Below are positions 27,903 to 37,053 of a stretch of 64,000 nucleotides of DNA, piece after piece. The DNA comes from Gp1-AA145 sp963757135 (GTDB lineage Bacteria; Acidobacteriota; Terriglobia; Terriglobales; Acidobacteriaceae): contig CAVWQE010000009.1 in assembly GCA_963757135.1 (NCBI GenBank), forward strand, positions 248,001-312,000, written 5' to 3'. Below the pieces are notes generated by a model. It was not told where the DNA came from, made no database searches, and was given only the letters and a program-made list of their open reading frames with translations. Each line of letters opens with the position of its first letter. Within the stretch, counting starts at the first letter, position 1. Position numbers and translations under genes: made by a program.

Positions 27903-28475
27903 ATGAACGCAATGCGGATTTGTGCGATTTTGTGGGAGCTTCTGTGGCTGGTCTGGCTGATCGCCTGGCTCAGAACCAAACCTACACAGGAACGGGCCGG
28001 CTTCGCCTCGCGCCTGCTATATGGGCTGCCCGTGTTCCTGGCGTTTTATTTGATATTTGGCGACAACATTCGCCTACGCTGGTTGGCGGCGACGATTCTT
28101 TCCCGAAGTCCGTTCATGAACGCGGTGGCTGTCACGCTGACCGGGGTCGGAATAGCCTTCGCGATCTGGGCCAGGTTCTATATCGGACAGAACTGGAGCA
28201 GCGCAGTCAGCATTAAGGTTGGACATCAACTGATCCGCACAGGGCCTTACGCGTGGGTGCGACATCCTATTTACTCCGGCTTATTGTTGGCCATGATCGG
28301 GACAGCAATCGCCCGGCGCGAGCCTCGAGGCTTTGTCGCTTTCGCGCTGCTTTGGCTGGCATTTGTCATTAAGAGCCGAATGGAAGAGGGATTCATGCGC
28401 AGGACGTTCGGCTCAGAATATGACGAATACAGCCGAGTGACGGGAGCGCTGGTACCGCGGGTGCGGAGTTCGTAG
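27903..28475 (+). CDS. Isoprenylcysteine carboxyl methyltransferase-like membrane protein
   Basis: About 190 residues with four or five membrane segments. The C-terminal half has LIRTGPYAWVRHPIYSG and the closing EEGFMRRTFGSEYDEY, the signature of ICMT/phospholipid N-methyltransferase-like enzymes that use SAM at the membrane. In bacteria their substrates are often unknown lipids or isoprenoids. It lies between thiolase and dxr. Confidence 0.85.
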   Translation: MNAMRICAILWELLWLVWLIAWLRTKPTQERAGFASRLLYGLPVFLAFYLIFGDNIRLRWLAATILSRSPFMNAVAVTLTGVGIAFAIWARFYIGQNWSSAVSIKVGHQLIRTGPYAWVRHPIYSGLLLAMIGTAIARREPRGFVAFALLWLAFVIKSRMEEGFMRRTFGSEYDEYSRVTGALVPRVRSS

Positions 28476-28545
28476 AGATGCTTCGCTGGCACTTACGTGC
28501 CGGGCTGTTTTTTTTGTACCGCCGCAGCGCGGCTGGCGTCATCTG

Positions 28546-28574
28546 CTCGTGTGGGTCGGACATTCTTGTCCGAC
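28546..28574. repeat. Palindromic element copy D, upstream of dxr
   Basis: The exact reverse complement of the 29 bases at 11904-11932: the hairpin GTCGGACA-TTCT-TGTCCGAC with its CCCACACGAG tail. It lies in the gap before dxr, 90 bases upstream of the dxr ATG. Confidence 0.9.
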
Positions 28575-28663
28575 AATCTGGCATCGGCAGCATATCAGAG
28601 ATGGCTCCGCCAGTCGCTACGCCCAAAGCCCGAAGCCGCTCTTCTAGTACCATATTCCTATCC

Positions 28664-29863
28664 ATGAAGCGCATTGCAATTTTGGGATCGACCGGAAGCA
28701 TCGGCCGCAGCACCCTCAGCGTGGTTGAATCATTCCCCGACCGATTTCAAGTTGTAACGCTGGCGGCGGGACGGAATCTGGATGTCGCTTATGAGCAGGT
28801 GGTGCGCTGGCGGCCGAAATTGGTTTCGGTGGCGCTGGAATCACACGCAGAAAATCTCAAGACGCGGCTGAAGTCGGCCGGCGTCACAGGGATAGAGATT
28901 GTTCACGGCGCAGCGGGGACCGTGAAAGTCGCAACGCATCCGAAAGTCGATTTTGTGGTCAGCGCGATTGTGGGGGTGGCCGGTCTCGAAGCAACTTACG
29001 AGGCTGTTAAAGCCGGCAAAACTGTTGGGCTCGCCAACAAGGAGTGCCTGGTCGCCGCCGGCGAATTGATCACCGCCGAAGCCTGGCGGCAAGGCAAGCC
29101 GCTGCTGCCGATTGATAGCGAACACAATGCGGTTCACCAGTGCCTGCGCGGGGGCCGGATGGACGAGGTCCGGCGGATATGGCTCACGGCTTCGGGCGGC
29201 CCGTTCTTGAATACGCCGAAGTCCAAGTTCGCGGAAATTACCGTTGACCAGGCGCTGAACCATCCCACCTGGAAGATGGGCAATCGCATCACGATCGATT
29301 CGGCTACTTTGATGAACAAAGGGTTCGAGGTCATTGAAGCCTGCCGTTTGTTCAACATGCCGCCGGAACAGGTTTCGGTCATTATTCATCCACAGTCCAC
29401 GATTCACTCTTTGGTCGAGTTTGTGGATGGCAGCATTCTTGCTCAACTTTCTGTGACCGATATGCGGCTGCCGATCCTGTACGCGCTGACTTGGCCGGAC
29501 AGAATCGCTTCCGACCTGAACTTTAGTCTGAATGACTTAAGGCACCTCGATTTCAGCCCTCCGGACGTGGAAAAATTCCCTTGTCTGCGGCTGGCGTATG
29601 AAACGGCAAAGGCCGGGGGCGGCAAGACGGTAGCATTGAACGCTGCGGACGAAGTGGCAGTTTCGGCGTTTCTGGACGGCAGCATCCGGTTTGAGGAAAT
29701 ACCCGTATTAATAGAAGACGTGGTTTCTGAAACGCCGGTGGGCAAACTGGAATCTATTAAGAAGGTGCTTTCCGTGGACCAGAACGCCCGGCAAAGCGCC
29801 CGCGAGAAAGTAGCTGCGTTGGGACGGAAGAACCCCGCCGCAGTTGGAATGGAAACGAACTAA
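28664..29863 (+). CDS. dxr: 1-deoxy-D-xylulose-5-phosphate reductoisomerase
   Basis: Second enzyme of the MEP isoprenoid pathway (DXP to MEP with NADPH). The N-terminal NADPH motif is ILGSTGSIGRSTL. LANKECLVAAGE, PIDSEHNAVHQCL and ASGGPFLNT are all conserved; 399 residues is normal. The frame extends upstream to 28478, but that part is a repeat, so the ATG at 28664 is the start. Its neighbour is rseP nine bases on, a common pairing, often with cdsA and uppS. Confidence 0.97.
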   Translation: MKRIAILGSTGSIGRSTLSVVESFPDRFQVVTLAAGRNLDVAYEQVVRWRPKLVSVALESHAENLKTRLKSAGVTGIEIVHGAAGTVKVATHPKVDFVVSAIVGVAGLEATYEAVKAGKTVGLANKECLVAAGELITAEAWRQGKPLLPIDSEHNAVHQCLRGGRMDEVRRIWLTASGGPFLNTPKSKFAEITVDQALNHPTWKMGNRITIDSATLMNKGFEVIEACRLFNMPPEQVSVIIHPQSTIHSLVEFVDGSILAQLSVTDMRLPILYALTWPDRIASDLNFSLNDLRHLDFSPPDVEKFPCLRLAYETAKAGGGKTVALNAADEVAVSAFLDGSIRFEEIPVLIEDVVSETPVGKLESIKKVLSVDQNARQSAREKVAALGRKNPAAVGMETN

Positions 29864-29872
29864 CCGGAGTTT

Positions 29873-31267
29873 ATGAGTCAACTTTTCTTTTACATTGTTC
29901 CCGTCGCCGTTGTCCTTGGCTTCATGATCTTGATCCACGAATTTGGCCACTATGCCGTGGCCAAGCTGCTGGGCGTCCGCGTCGAGCAGTTCGCGATTGG
30001 GTTTGGCAAGCGGCTGATCGGCTTCCGCAAGGGCGAGACTGACTACCGCATTAACGCCATTCCCCTGGGCGGCTACGTCAAGATGAGCGGCGAGAACCCC
30101 ATGGACCATCACACCGATGATCCGCGGGAGTTCGTCAATCATCCCCGCTGGCATCGATTTCTGATTGCGATTGCCGGGCCGTTCATGAACATTGCGCTGG
30201 CGATCGTGCTGCTGACCGGCGTGTACATGTTCCATTCAGAGTACGCGTCGTTCATGGACGATCCCGCCGTCGTTGGTGGAGTTGAGCCGAACTCTCCGGC
30301 GGCGAAGATCGGAGTGGAGCGCGGCGACCGAATCGTAAAGATTGAAGACGTGGATAATCCGACGTGGAAGCAGGTGACGGCGAAGGAATCGTTGAGTCCG
30401 AACCAGCCGCTTGCGGTGGTGATTCAGCGCGGTGACCAGCGTTTCACAAAGCAAGTAGTGCCTGAGGCGGTGACCGCGAATGAAGTGGGATCGGCCGGAT
30501 GGTACCCCGATGCGCCGATTATTGTGGCCAGCGTTGAGGCAAATATGCCAGCGGCCAAGGCGGGGATTAAGAAAAGTGACAAGATCGTGGCGATGGACGG
30601 CGAGGCGTTGCCTTCTATCCAGACCATGATTGAGAAGCTGCAGGAGACAAAGGAAAAGCCGGTCAAGTTCACAGTGGAGAGGGGCAGCGATAGATTTGAT
30701 GTTTCCATTCAGGCGGTTCTTGCAGAAAAGCCGAATCAGGAACATCAGACGGGATGGTTCGATTCCCTGCTCCGGCGGCTGGGGCTGCGCCGCACCGCAA
30801 AGCCTGTCTACCGGATTGGGTTTACTGGCAGCGCGGACGTCAAGGTCGGTAAGCTGCCGATCGGAGAGGCATTCAAGCAATCAGTGTCTGAGAACCGCAG
30901 CAACTCGGTGATGCTGCTTGACCTGGTCGGGAAACTGCTGCAGGGCAAAGCATCTCCGAAAATGATTTCGGGGCCGATCGGTATTGCGCAGGTCACCGGC
31001 GACGCCGCGCAAGAAAACGGCTGGGCGCCACTGGCAGCGATCACTTCTATGATCAGCCTGAACCTGGGCATCTTCAATTTGCTGCCAATTCCGATTATGG
31101 ATGGCGGCGTCATTCTGCTGCTCTTCATCGAAGGGATCATGCGGCGGGACATCAGCATGGCCATCAAAGAACGGATCTATCAGGCGGCGTTCGTTTTCCT
31201 GGTGCTGTTCGCAGCGATGGTCATCTACAACGACATCGCCAAGACGATTGCGCAAAGGCTGCCGTAA
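29873..31267 (+). CDS. rseP: RIP metalloprotease with two PDZ domains
   Basis: Site-2 protease that cuts anti-sigma factors or remnant signal peptides in the membrane. HEFGH at residues 22-26 and the second metal motif NLLPIPIMDGG near residue 405 are present. Two PDZ domains (residues ~120-300) include GVEPNSPAAKIGVERGDRI and VEANMPAAKAGIKKSDKI. Length 464 fits the family. Co-transcribed with dxr. Confidence 0.96.
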   Translation: MSQLFFYIVPVAVVLGFMILIHEFGHYAVAKLLGVRVEQFAIGFGKRLIGFRKGETDYRINAIPLGGYVKMSGENPMDHHTDDPREFVNHPRWHRFLIAIAGPFMNIALAIVLLTGVYMFHSEYASFMDDPAVVGGVEPNSPAAKIGVERGDRIVKIEDVDNPTWKQVTAKESLSPNQPLAVVIQRGDQRFTKQVVPEAVTANEVGSAGWYPDAPIIVASVEANMPAAKAGIKKSDKIVAMDGEALPSIQTMIEKLQETKEKPVKFTVERGSDRFDVSIQAVLAEKPNQEHQTGWFDSLLRRLGLRRTAKPVYRIGFTGSADVKVGKLPIGEAFKQSVSENRSNSVMLLDLVGKLLQGKASPKMISGPIGIAQVTGDAAQENGWAPLAAITSMISLNLGIFNLLPIPIMDGGVILLLFIEGIMRRDISMAIKERIYQAAFVFLVLFAAMVIYNDIAKTIAQRLP

Positions 31268-31300
31268 GAAGCTTCTTAGCTCTTAGCTTCAGCTTTTTTT
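31268..31300 (+). terminator. Possible intrinsic terminator after rseP
   Basis: Short stem GAAGCT/AGCTTC (31268-31273 and 31285-31290) followed by AGC and seven T's. The stem is short and the loop is AT-rich, so strength is uncertain. Confidence 0.45.
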
Positions 31301-31475
31301 CCGCGGATGAACGCTGATATTCGCGGATCGGTTTTTTTATTCGAACCGTCAAAGATTTTAACCGCAGAGGACGCCAAGAACTTCCGCAGAGTCCGCTGAG
31401 AAATACTAACTTACCGCGCAATCTCCCCTCACTGGTCCCAATTTTAGAAAGCGCTGAATGTGATACGCGCGCGTC
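31301..31475. repeat. Intergenic repeats between rseP and the Ycf48-like gene
   Basis: Contains a TTTTAACCGCAGAGGACGCCAAG copy (31356-31378) of the dispersed AACCGCAAAGGACGCAAAG repeat and a CCGCGGATGAACGCTGAT-like motif seen in many genomes. No coding potential. Confidence 0.6.
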
Positions 31476-31499
31476 TTGCCGAAGGGATATCCTTTTCGG

Positions 31500-32510
31500 A
31501 TGCGCTTTGCATTCTTCATCATTCTTTCTGCAGCGACCGCTCTTGCCCAATGGCAAACGCAGGAGAGCCATACCAAGGAATCGTTGCGCGGAGTGAGCGC
31601 AGTTGATGAGAACGTGGTTTGGGCAAGTGGAACTCACGGCACATACCTGCTCACAACCGATGGCGGGAAGAACTGGGCTGCACACCGGGTTTCAGGCGCG
31701 GAGGATCTCGATTTCCGTGGAGTGAAGGCGTTTGGAGCAGAAGCATTCTTGCTGGCCTCGGGACCGGGAGACAAATCACGCATCTATCACACGGCTGATT
31801 TCGGTAAGCATTGGGAGTTGCAGTTCACAAATTCTGAACCGAAGGGATTTCTGGATTGCATGGCCTTTTCGGATCCGAAGCATGGCGTGATTGTCGGAGA
31901 TCCGGTGAATGGCAAGTTTCAGATTTTGCGCACAACGGACGGCGGCAAGAATTGGCGTTACGCTGATTCGAAGGGGATGCCGGCAGCGATCGAAGGTGAA
32001 GGCGCATTTGCGGCCAGCAACTCGTGCATCGCAACCAGTGGTCGGACAAAAGCCTGGTTCGTGACGGGCGGAACCGCAGCGCGGGTGTTCCATTCGACCG
32101 ATGGTGGCGAGAACTGGAGCGTTGCTGAAACACCGATGGCCCATGGCGCGGCGTCGCAAGGAATTTTTTCCGTCGCATTTAAGGACGACCTCCACGGCGT
32201 AATCGCCGGCGGTGATTACGCTCACCCGGAGCAGGGTGGAAACAACCTTGCGGTTACGGAAGACGGCGGAAAGACATGGGAGTCGGCAGCAATCCAGCCG
32301 CAGAAATACTTCTCAGCGGTGGCCTTTGTTCGCGGCGGATCGCCTGATTCGGTTGCCGCGGTTGGTACTTCAATCAGCGCGCTCTCTAAAGATGAGTTTC
32401 ATACGTGGGATTCTTCTCTGTCCACGGGATTCAGCGCCATCGATTCGGCGAATGGCAAGGTCTATGCAGCCGGAGCAAATGGGGTGGTGGGGAAGTTTAA
32501 CGCAAGGTGA
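31500..32510 (+). CDS. Exported Ycf48/sialidase-like beta-propeller protein
   Basis: About 336 residues with a signal peptide (MRFAFFIILSAATALA). The body repeats TTDGGKNW, TTDGGKNWR, STDGGENWS and TEDGGKTWES, the Asp-box/BNR-like blades of Ycf48-type or sialidase-like propellers. Most such proteins in soil bacteria have no known role. ATG 31500 follows AAGGGA; the TTG at 31476 is less likely. Confidence 0.8.
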   Translation: MRFAFFIILSAATALAQWQTQESHTKESLRGVSAVDENVVWASGTHGTYLLTTDGGKNWAAHRVSGAEDLDFRGVKAFGAEAFLLASGPGDKSRIYHTADFGKHWELQFTNSEPKGFLDCMAFSDPKHGVIVGDPVNGKFQILRTTDGGKNWRYADSKGMPAAIEGEGAFAASNSCIATSGRTKAWFVTGGTAARVFHSTDGGENWSVAETPMAHGAASQGIFSVAFKDDLHGVIAGGDYAHPEQGGNNLAVTEDGGKTWESAAIQPQKYFSAVAFVRGGSPDSVAAVGTSISALSKDEFHTWDSSLSTGFSAIDSANGKVYAAGANGVVGKFNAR

Positions 32511-32519
32511 TTCAGCGTC

Positions 32520-32948
32520 TCATACAAATGGATTGACTACACGCACTCGACCGTATGTCTGTCCATGCTGAAGGCCTTCGCTGTAAAGTGTTTCGGCCCC
32601 GCCGCCCTCTGCGGCCGAGATGATCAATCCATCCCAGAACGAAATTTTGTAACGATCTGCGATTTCAAGCGCAGAGATCACCGACTCGGGAGAGTTAGTC
32701 ACAACCTCCCATGCCAAATAGGCGAAAACGATTCCGCGAATATCGTTAAGCGAGGGCGGACGAAGGACTTTGCACCGCACCGTGAAACAGAACTCCTGCA
32801 AAACCTGCGTGCTTAACACGCCGCTCCCAGCCTGCCACAGGCGGTCGAGCAACGTGCATGCCTTAATATGCTTGTTTCCAGCGGACGAGTCGTGAGCGTA
32901 AATCAGAATGTTCGTATCAACAAAGCATTTAGCGCTCATGTAACTCAT
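32520..32948 (-). CDS. vapC: PIN-domain toxin (VapC type)
   Basis: A 142-residue PIN ribonuclease. The conserved acids are in FVDTNILIYA, LQEFC and FWDGLI; the usual fourth position is replaced by LYSEGLQHG. It overlaps the antitoxin gene by 20 bases, the usual toxin-antitoxin layout, so it is translated after the antitoxin. Start ATG 32948 or the in-frame ATG 32939. The RNA target is unknown. Confidence 0.88.
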   Translation of the reverse strand: MSYMSAKCFVDTNILIYAHDSSAGNKHIKACTLLDRLWQAGSGVLSTQVLQEFCFTVRCKVLRPPSLNDIRGIVFAYLAWEVVTNSPESVISALEIADRYKISFWDGLIISAAEGGGAETLYSEGLQHGQTYGRVRVVNPFV

Positions 32949-33162
32949 CCCGCGAAGCCGGCCGCTTGTAGCCGAGATTAAAGCCTTTCTTCATCGCCGC
33001 GAGAGCATGCTTTTTGGCTTGTTCATATCCCTCGCGTTCGCGGACGGCTTTTTCGAGTTGCTCGGTCACCAGCGCGCTGACAGAAGTGTCTTTCTCTGCG
33101 GCGAGGACTCGCGCCCGGCGCAACAGATCACGGTCGACCTTTAACGTTATGTTTGTTTTCAT
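32929..33162 (-). CDS. vapB: Antitoxin of the VapB type (ribbon-helix-helix)
   Basis: A 77-residue protein. NITLKVDRDLLRRARVLAAE then TSVSALV is a ribbon-helix-helix DNA-binding domain, as in DUF6364-like antitoxins; the basic C-terminus likely binds the PIN toxin. It is expected to repress its own operon. The pair stands alone between the Ycf48-like gene and ispG. Confidence 0.87.
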   Translation of the reverse strand: MKTNITLKVDRDLLRRARVLAAEKDTSVSALVTEQLEKAVREREGYEQAKKHALAAMKKGFNLGYKRPASRDELHER

Positions 33163-33309
33163 AGCACCCGTTTACGTGCTGCACGTCAGGCACGATTCTA
33201 CGTGCCTGCGAAATTCGCGTCAAATCAGAGCCAATGCTTCGACTGCCGTATTTGCGGCTCATGGTCGATGGCTGACGGTCGAAACTTGACCTGCTAAACT
33301 AGTGTTTCC

Positions 33310-34551
33310 ATGGCATCACTTCAAAGACGTAACAGCATAACTTGCACGATCGGGAATGTTCGGGTGGGCTCGGATGCACCGGTTGTGGTGCAGTCTATGA
33401 CCAACACCGACACGGCAGACGTGGTTTCCACGGTCGAGCAGGTAGCGGCGCTGGCGCGGTCAGGGTCAGAACTGGTGCGCGTGACCGTCAACAATGAAGA
33501 TGCCGCCGCCGCCGTGCCGCACATTTTCGAGCACCTGGACAAGCGCGGCGTTCACGTCCCCATCATCGGCGACTTTCATTACAACGGCCATCTGCTGCTG
33601 AAGAAGTATCCGGCATGCGCTCGGGCGCTGGCGAAGTATAGGATTAATCCGGGCAACGTGGGAATTGGCCGCAAGGATGATTCGAATTTCCGCACCATGG
33701 TTGAAGTCGCGGTCGAAAATCAAAAGCCGGTGCGCATTGGCGTGAACTGGGGATCGCTGGACCAGTCTCTGCTCACCCGCATGATGGATGAGAACTCCCG
33801 CTCTTCGGAACCGAAGGATGCCCGCGACGTGACCATGGAAGCCATGGTGGTGAGCGCGCTGAACTCGGCGGCGTTGGCGGAAAAGTATGGGCTGCGCGCG
33901 GACCAGATCATTCTGAGTGCGAAAGTCAGCGGCGTGCAGGACCTGGTGGATGTTTACCGGTCGCTGGCGTCGCGGTGTAGCTATCCATTGCATCTGGGAT
34001 TGACCGAGGCTGGCATGGGAGCGAAAGGTATTGTCGCTTCGAGCGCTGGGCTTTCGATTTTATTGCAGGAAGGAATCGGCGACACTATTCGGGTTTCGCT
34101 CACACCTGCGCCCGGCGGAGACCGCGCGGAAGAAGTACGCGTGGCGCAGCAAATATTGCAATCGCTCGGAATCCGCAGCTTCACGCCGCAGGTGACCGCG
34201 TGCCCGGGATGCGGACGCACCACCAGTACATTCTTCCAGGAGATGGCAGAGCAGATTCAAACCTATCTGCGCGAACAGATGCCGGTGTGGAAGGAAGAGC
34301 GCGCGGGCGTTGAAGAAATGAAGGTCGCGGTCATGGGATGCGTGGTGAATGGCCCGGGCGAGTCGAAGCATGCGAATCTGGGGATTTCATTGCCCGGGAC
34401 CTTCGAAGAGCCGAAAGCTCCCGTGTACGTCGACGGCCGGCTGATGACTACATTGCGCGGCGACAAAATCGTGGAAGAGTTTATTACGATTCTCGACGAA
34501 TATGTCGACTCGCATTATGCCAGCAGGTCCGAGTTGGAAGTGAAAGTCTAG
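33310..34551 (+). CDS. ispG: 4-hydroxy-3-methylbut-2-enyl-diphosphate synthase
   Basis: 4Fe-4S enzyme of the MEP isoprenoid pathway. The 413-residue bacterial form is complete: VGSDAPVVVQSMTNTDT, YRINPGNVGIG, and the cluster ligands in ACPGCGR and MGCVVNGPGE. It is the second MEP gene in the window after dxr and depends on a working Fe-S assembly system such as the SUF operon 5 kb away. Confidence 0.97.
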   Translation: MASLQRRNSITCTIGNVRVGSDAPVVVQSMTNTDTADVVSTVEQVAALARSGSELVRVTVNNEDAAAAVPHIFEHLDKRGVHVPIIGDFHYNGHLLLKKYPACARALAKYRINPGNVGIGRKDDSNFRTMVEVAVENQKPVRIGVNWGSLDQSLLTRMMDENSRSSEPKDARDVTMEAMVVSALNSAALAEKYGLRADQIILSAKVSGVQDLVDVYRSLASRCSYPLHLGLTEAGMGAKGIVASSAGLSILLQEGIGDTIRVSLTPAPGGDRAEEVRVAQQILQSLGIRSFTPQVTACPGCGRTTSTFFQEMAEQIQTYLREQMPVWKEERAGVEEMKVAVMGCVVNGPGESKHANLGISLPGTFEEPKAPVYVDGRLMTTLRGDKIVEEFITILDEYVDSHYASRSELEVKV

Positions 34552-34570
34552 TTTCCCAGAAGGCTCTTAA

Positions 34571-34710
34571 CCGAAAAGCTTCCAACCGCAAAGGACGCAA
34601 GTTTCGCGAAGAAACCACGCTTGCGCTGCAAAGACCTTTTAACCGCAGAGTTCGCGGGGCCACAAGTTGCGTTGGGCCTTCCGAAAAGCTTCCAACCGCA
34701 AAGGACGCAA
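34571..34710. repeat. Duplicated AACCGCAAAGGACGCAA repeat
   Basis: Two identical 30-base copies start at 34571 and 34681 (CCGAAAAGCTTCCAACCGCA plus AAGGACGCAA), 110 bases apart, with a related TTTTAACCGCAGAGTTCGC copy between them. Further copies of the family lie at 11722, 31356, 39297, 50553 and 52745. Confidence 0.85.
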
Positions 34711-34790
34711 AGTTCGCAAAGAGCTGCGTTCGAAGCCCAACGGTTTCTACAAAAGCAGCCAAAAATCGCCCACCTCGTCAGGGGCGGCGA

Positions 34791-34796
34791 TATAAT
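34791..34796 (+). promoter_or_regulatory. -10 box of the STAS gene
   Basis: Consensus TATAAT 45 bases before the TTG start at 34841. No good -35 hexamer is visible at the usual distance. Confidence 0.45.
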
Positions 34797-34840
34797 GTCT
34801 AGTTTTTGCGGTTCGGTTCCGATTCGCGTTGGAGGCCGTT

Positions 34841-35530
34841 TTGCGCCTGTCGCTCGACACCCGTGAAGTTGGGCATGTAACTATTGTTCGCTGCAATGGC
34901 CGCATAACGGCAGGCAGCGAGTGCGATTCTCTCCGCACACACGTCGCGTGGCTGTTGCGCGACCGTCGCGCCATAGTTTTGGACCTGGGTCAGGTCGGAT
35001 TTATCGACAGTTGCGGCCTCGGAACTATGGTTCGCAGCCTGACCAGCACCCGCCAGGCACACGGAGATCTCAAACTCTGCAACATCTCGGAAACCGTTCG
35101 CAAAATTTTGACTTTGTCGCATCTCGCGACCGTGTTCGATACGCACGAATCCGAGGAGAAAGCGATCGCGGCGTTTTACGGTCCCAGGACAAAGATTGTC
35201 AGTCCGGCGCGCGGCGGGCGCAGCATTCTCTGCGTGGAACAGAATGCCGACGTGCTTTCCTATTTGCGCGCTATATTGCATCGCGCGGGCTACGACGTGC
35301 AGAGCACGAACCATCTCGGGGACGCGCTGATGCTTTTGCGGGTCACACGTTTCGATCTCGTACTGGTAGGGCCGGACAGCGCGTCGGGCACGCACCAGGT
35401 TTTTCAATCGGCGTGTGCAAGCTTGCCAGTAGTAGAACTGAGCCGCGATTTTTCAACCCTTGACGCCGGCGAAGCGGCCGCCGGAGTCCTGCAACAGATT
35501 GAATCGCGGCTCAACCCTACGAGCGCATAG
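34841..35530 (+). CDS. STAS domain fused to a degenerate receiver domain
   Basis: About 229 residues. The N-terminal ~100 are a STAS (anti-sigma-factor antagonist-like) domain: VLDLGQVGFIDSCGLGTMV with the phosphorylatable Ser of SpoIIAA. Residues ~125-215 look like a response-regulator receiver (ILCVEQNADVLSYLRAILHRA), but the acidic pocket is changed (VEQN) and the phospho-Asp position in DLVLVGPD is Gly. It may signal through protein contacts only. TTG 34841 has a perfect GGAGG five bases upstream and is preferred over TTG 34829. Confidence 0.8.
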   Translation: MRLSLDTREVGHVTIVRCNGRITAGSECDSLRTHVAWLLRDRRAIVLDLGQVGFIDSCGLGTMVRSLTSTRQAHGDLKLCNISETVRKILTLSHLATVFDTHESEEKAIAAFYGPRTKIVSPARGGRSILCVEQNADVLSYLRAILHRAGYDVQSTNHLGDALMLLRVTRFDLVLVGPDSASGTHQVFQSACASLPVVELSRDFSTLDAGEAAAGVLQQIESRLNPTSA

Positions 35531-35547
35531 TCTTCAAGCTTCTTACC

Positions 35548-37053
35548 CTACGGACTGGTTACATAAACCACGGATTTTACCCAGGCTCCGGTGGTCAAGT
35601 CATGGGTTTGAACGGCAACGCGGTGCACCCCCGGCTGCGAAAGATGCACTTGAGTGCCCGCCGGCAGGCTATTGACGTTCAAATAGTCAGCGTACTTTGT
35701 TCCATCAATGTAGATCTGCATATTGTTGGCTTTGTCGGGGCCGTTGGAGGCCGCAGAAATCGAAAAATTGGAGGGGACGTGGCTGCCATCGAGAGGAGCG
35801 GTGATCTGCGTGATCTCCTGGTCGGGCCCTCCGAAGGTATTCGGAAAGTTGGCAGTGAACTGGTTGTATGGGTCGCTCTTATATGCCGGCAGACCCGCAG
35901 GAAAATTGCCATGGTTTGCGGCAACGGAAGGTGAGTAGGTGAAGACGTTCACGGTTTTGTGTGATGGGCTGACGGTGAGAATGCGCAGATAACCGTAGCC
36001 GAAATAGCCGCCATTTCCCTGCCCTTGGAAATCAGACAGGATTTGGATCGGACGGTATGGGTTCGAGCATAAGGTCGTCCACGATTGCACATTGCAATCG
36101 ACGTGACCGACGCCGTTGAAAGCCGGGACATTCGGGAAGTCTCCGGGACTGGGCAGACGGATGTGCCCGCTCAGCGCCATGAAGACGTTGGGATGTGCGC
36201 CGATAAGGTTGTACCAAAGGCCGATTCCGTCGGTTCCGCCGCCGGCAGGACGGTACGACGCGACGGAATCATTCAGGCAGTTGTAAACGCCGCCCGGAAA
36301 GCCGGAACAGAGCGGATACGCAGATCCCGGCTGCATATTTTTGCCGAAGGTTGGGCCAGAACCGTCATTGGAAAGATACGCGTGCGTAACCACGATAACC
36401 GGGCCATTGAAATTTGAAATCAGTTTGTTGGCCGCGGTGACTACCCAGGGACGCGGAAACAGTTCGAGTGAAAGGACCATGTACTTGGTCGATCCCATGT
36501 GCATGATCTTGTAAAAGTTCGGAGTTCGATTTCCCGCTGAATCCAGAATGTAAGCAGTGGGCGTAATCGACAGATTGCCGAAGTGACGGAAATAATTGGT
36601 GGTGCTGCGCGGTTCGGGACGGTCGCCTTCGCAATCGTAGTCGTGATTACCGATGGTCGGCTGATAGTAGATTCCGTGGCTGTTGAGAATGTTGATCGCC
36701 GCCTGCGCGTTCTGCCATTGAGACTGCCAGGTTGCCGCCGGGGCGGTTCCACAAAGGCCGGTGACATTGCCGTTGTTGTCCACGGGATAGCCGCCACCAT
36801 CAATGATGTCGCCGAGACCGATCACCATCTTGATATTGAGCGCGGCCTGGTGACTGACCACCCAACTCGCCTGGTCCTGGAAAACTTGCGCGTTCTGACC
36901 GTTGTAGTACTGTGTGTCGGGAAAAAGAACGATAGAGAAGTCGGCGTCAGCCTTCGAAATGTAAGGCTGCGCCGCTTGGGCGCTGGTTGAAAACGGTGCG
37001 ATCGTCCACAAGGCGCCGCTTACGAAAAGCAGCACCAAAGCCAGATACTTCAT
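35548..37053 (-). CDS. Exported calcineurin-like metallophosphoesterase
   Basis: About 501 residues with a signal peptide (MKYLALVLLFVSGALWT). The metallophosphoesterase motifs are in order: LFPDTQYY, GLGDIID, IGNHDYD, VVTHAY and SGHI. After the catalytic domain, residues ~410-500 form an Ig-like C-terminal domain (ITAPLDGSHV), so it probably acts outside the cytoplasm. ATG 37053 is preceded by GGAGG and fits better than the upstream start at 37086. The natural substrate is unknown. Confidence 0.85.
   Translation of the reverse strand: MKYLALVLLFVSGALWTIAPFSTSAQAAQPYISKADADFSIVLFPDTQYYNGQNAQVFQDQASWVVSHQAALNIKMVIGLGDIIDGGGYPVDNNGNVTGLCGTAPAATWQSQWQNAQAAINILNSHGIYYQPTIGNHDYDCEGDRPEPRSTTNYFRHFGNLSITPTAYILDSAGNRTPNFYKIMHMGSTKYMVLSLELFPRPWVVTAANKLISNFNGPVIVVTHAYLSNDGSGPTFGKNMQPGSAYPLCSGFPGGVYNCLNDSVASYRPAGGGTDGIGLWYNLIGAHPNVFMALSGHIRLPSPGDFPNVPAFNGVGHVDCNVQSWTTLCSNPYRPIQILSDFQGQGNGGYFGYGYLRILTVSPSHKTVNVFTYSPSVAANHGNFPAGLPAYKSDPYNQFTANFPNTFGGPDQEITQITAPLDGSHVPSNFSISAASNGPDKANNMQIYIDGTKYADYLNVNSLPAGTQVHLSQPGVHRVAVQTHDLTTGAWVKSVVYVTSP

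Noticed and set aside
34571..34710. CRISPR-like direct repeats
   Set aside because: Only two exact copies, unequal spacing, no cas genes, and the unit recurs singly elsewhere as a dispersed repeat.
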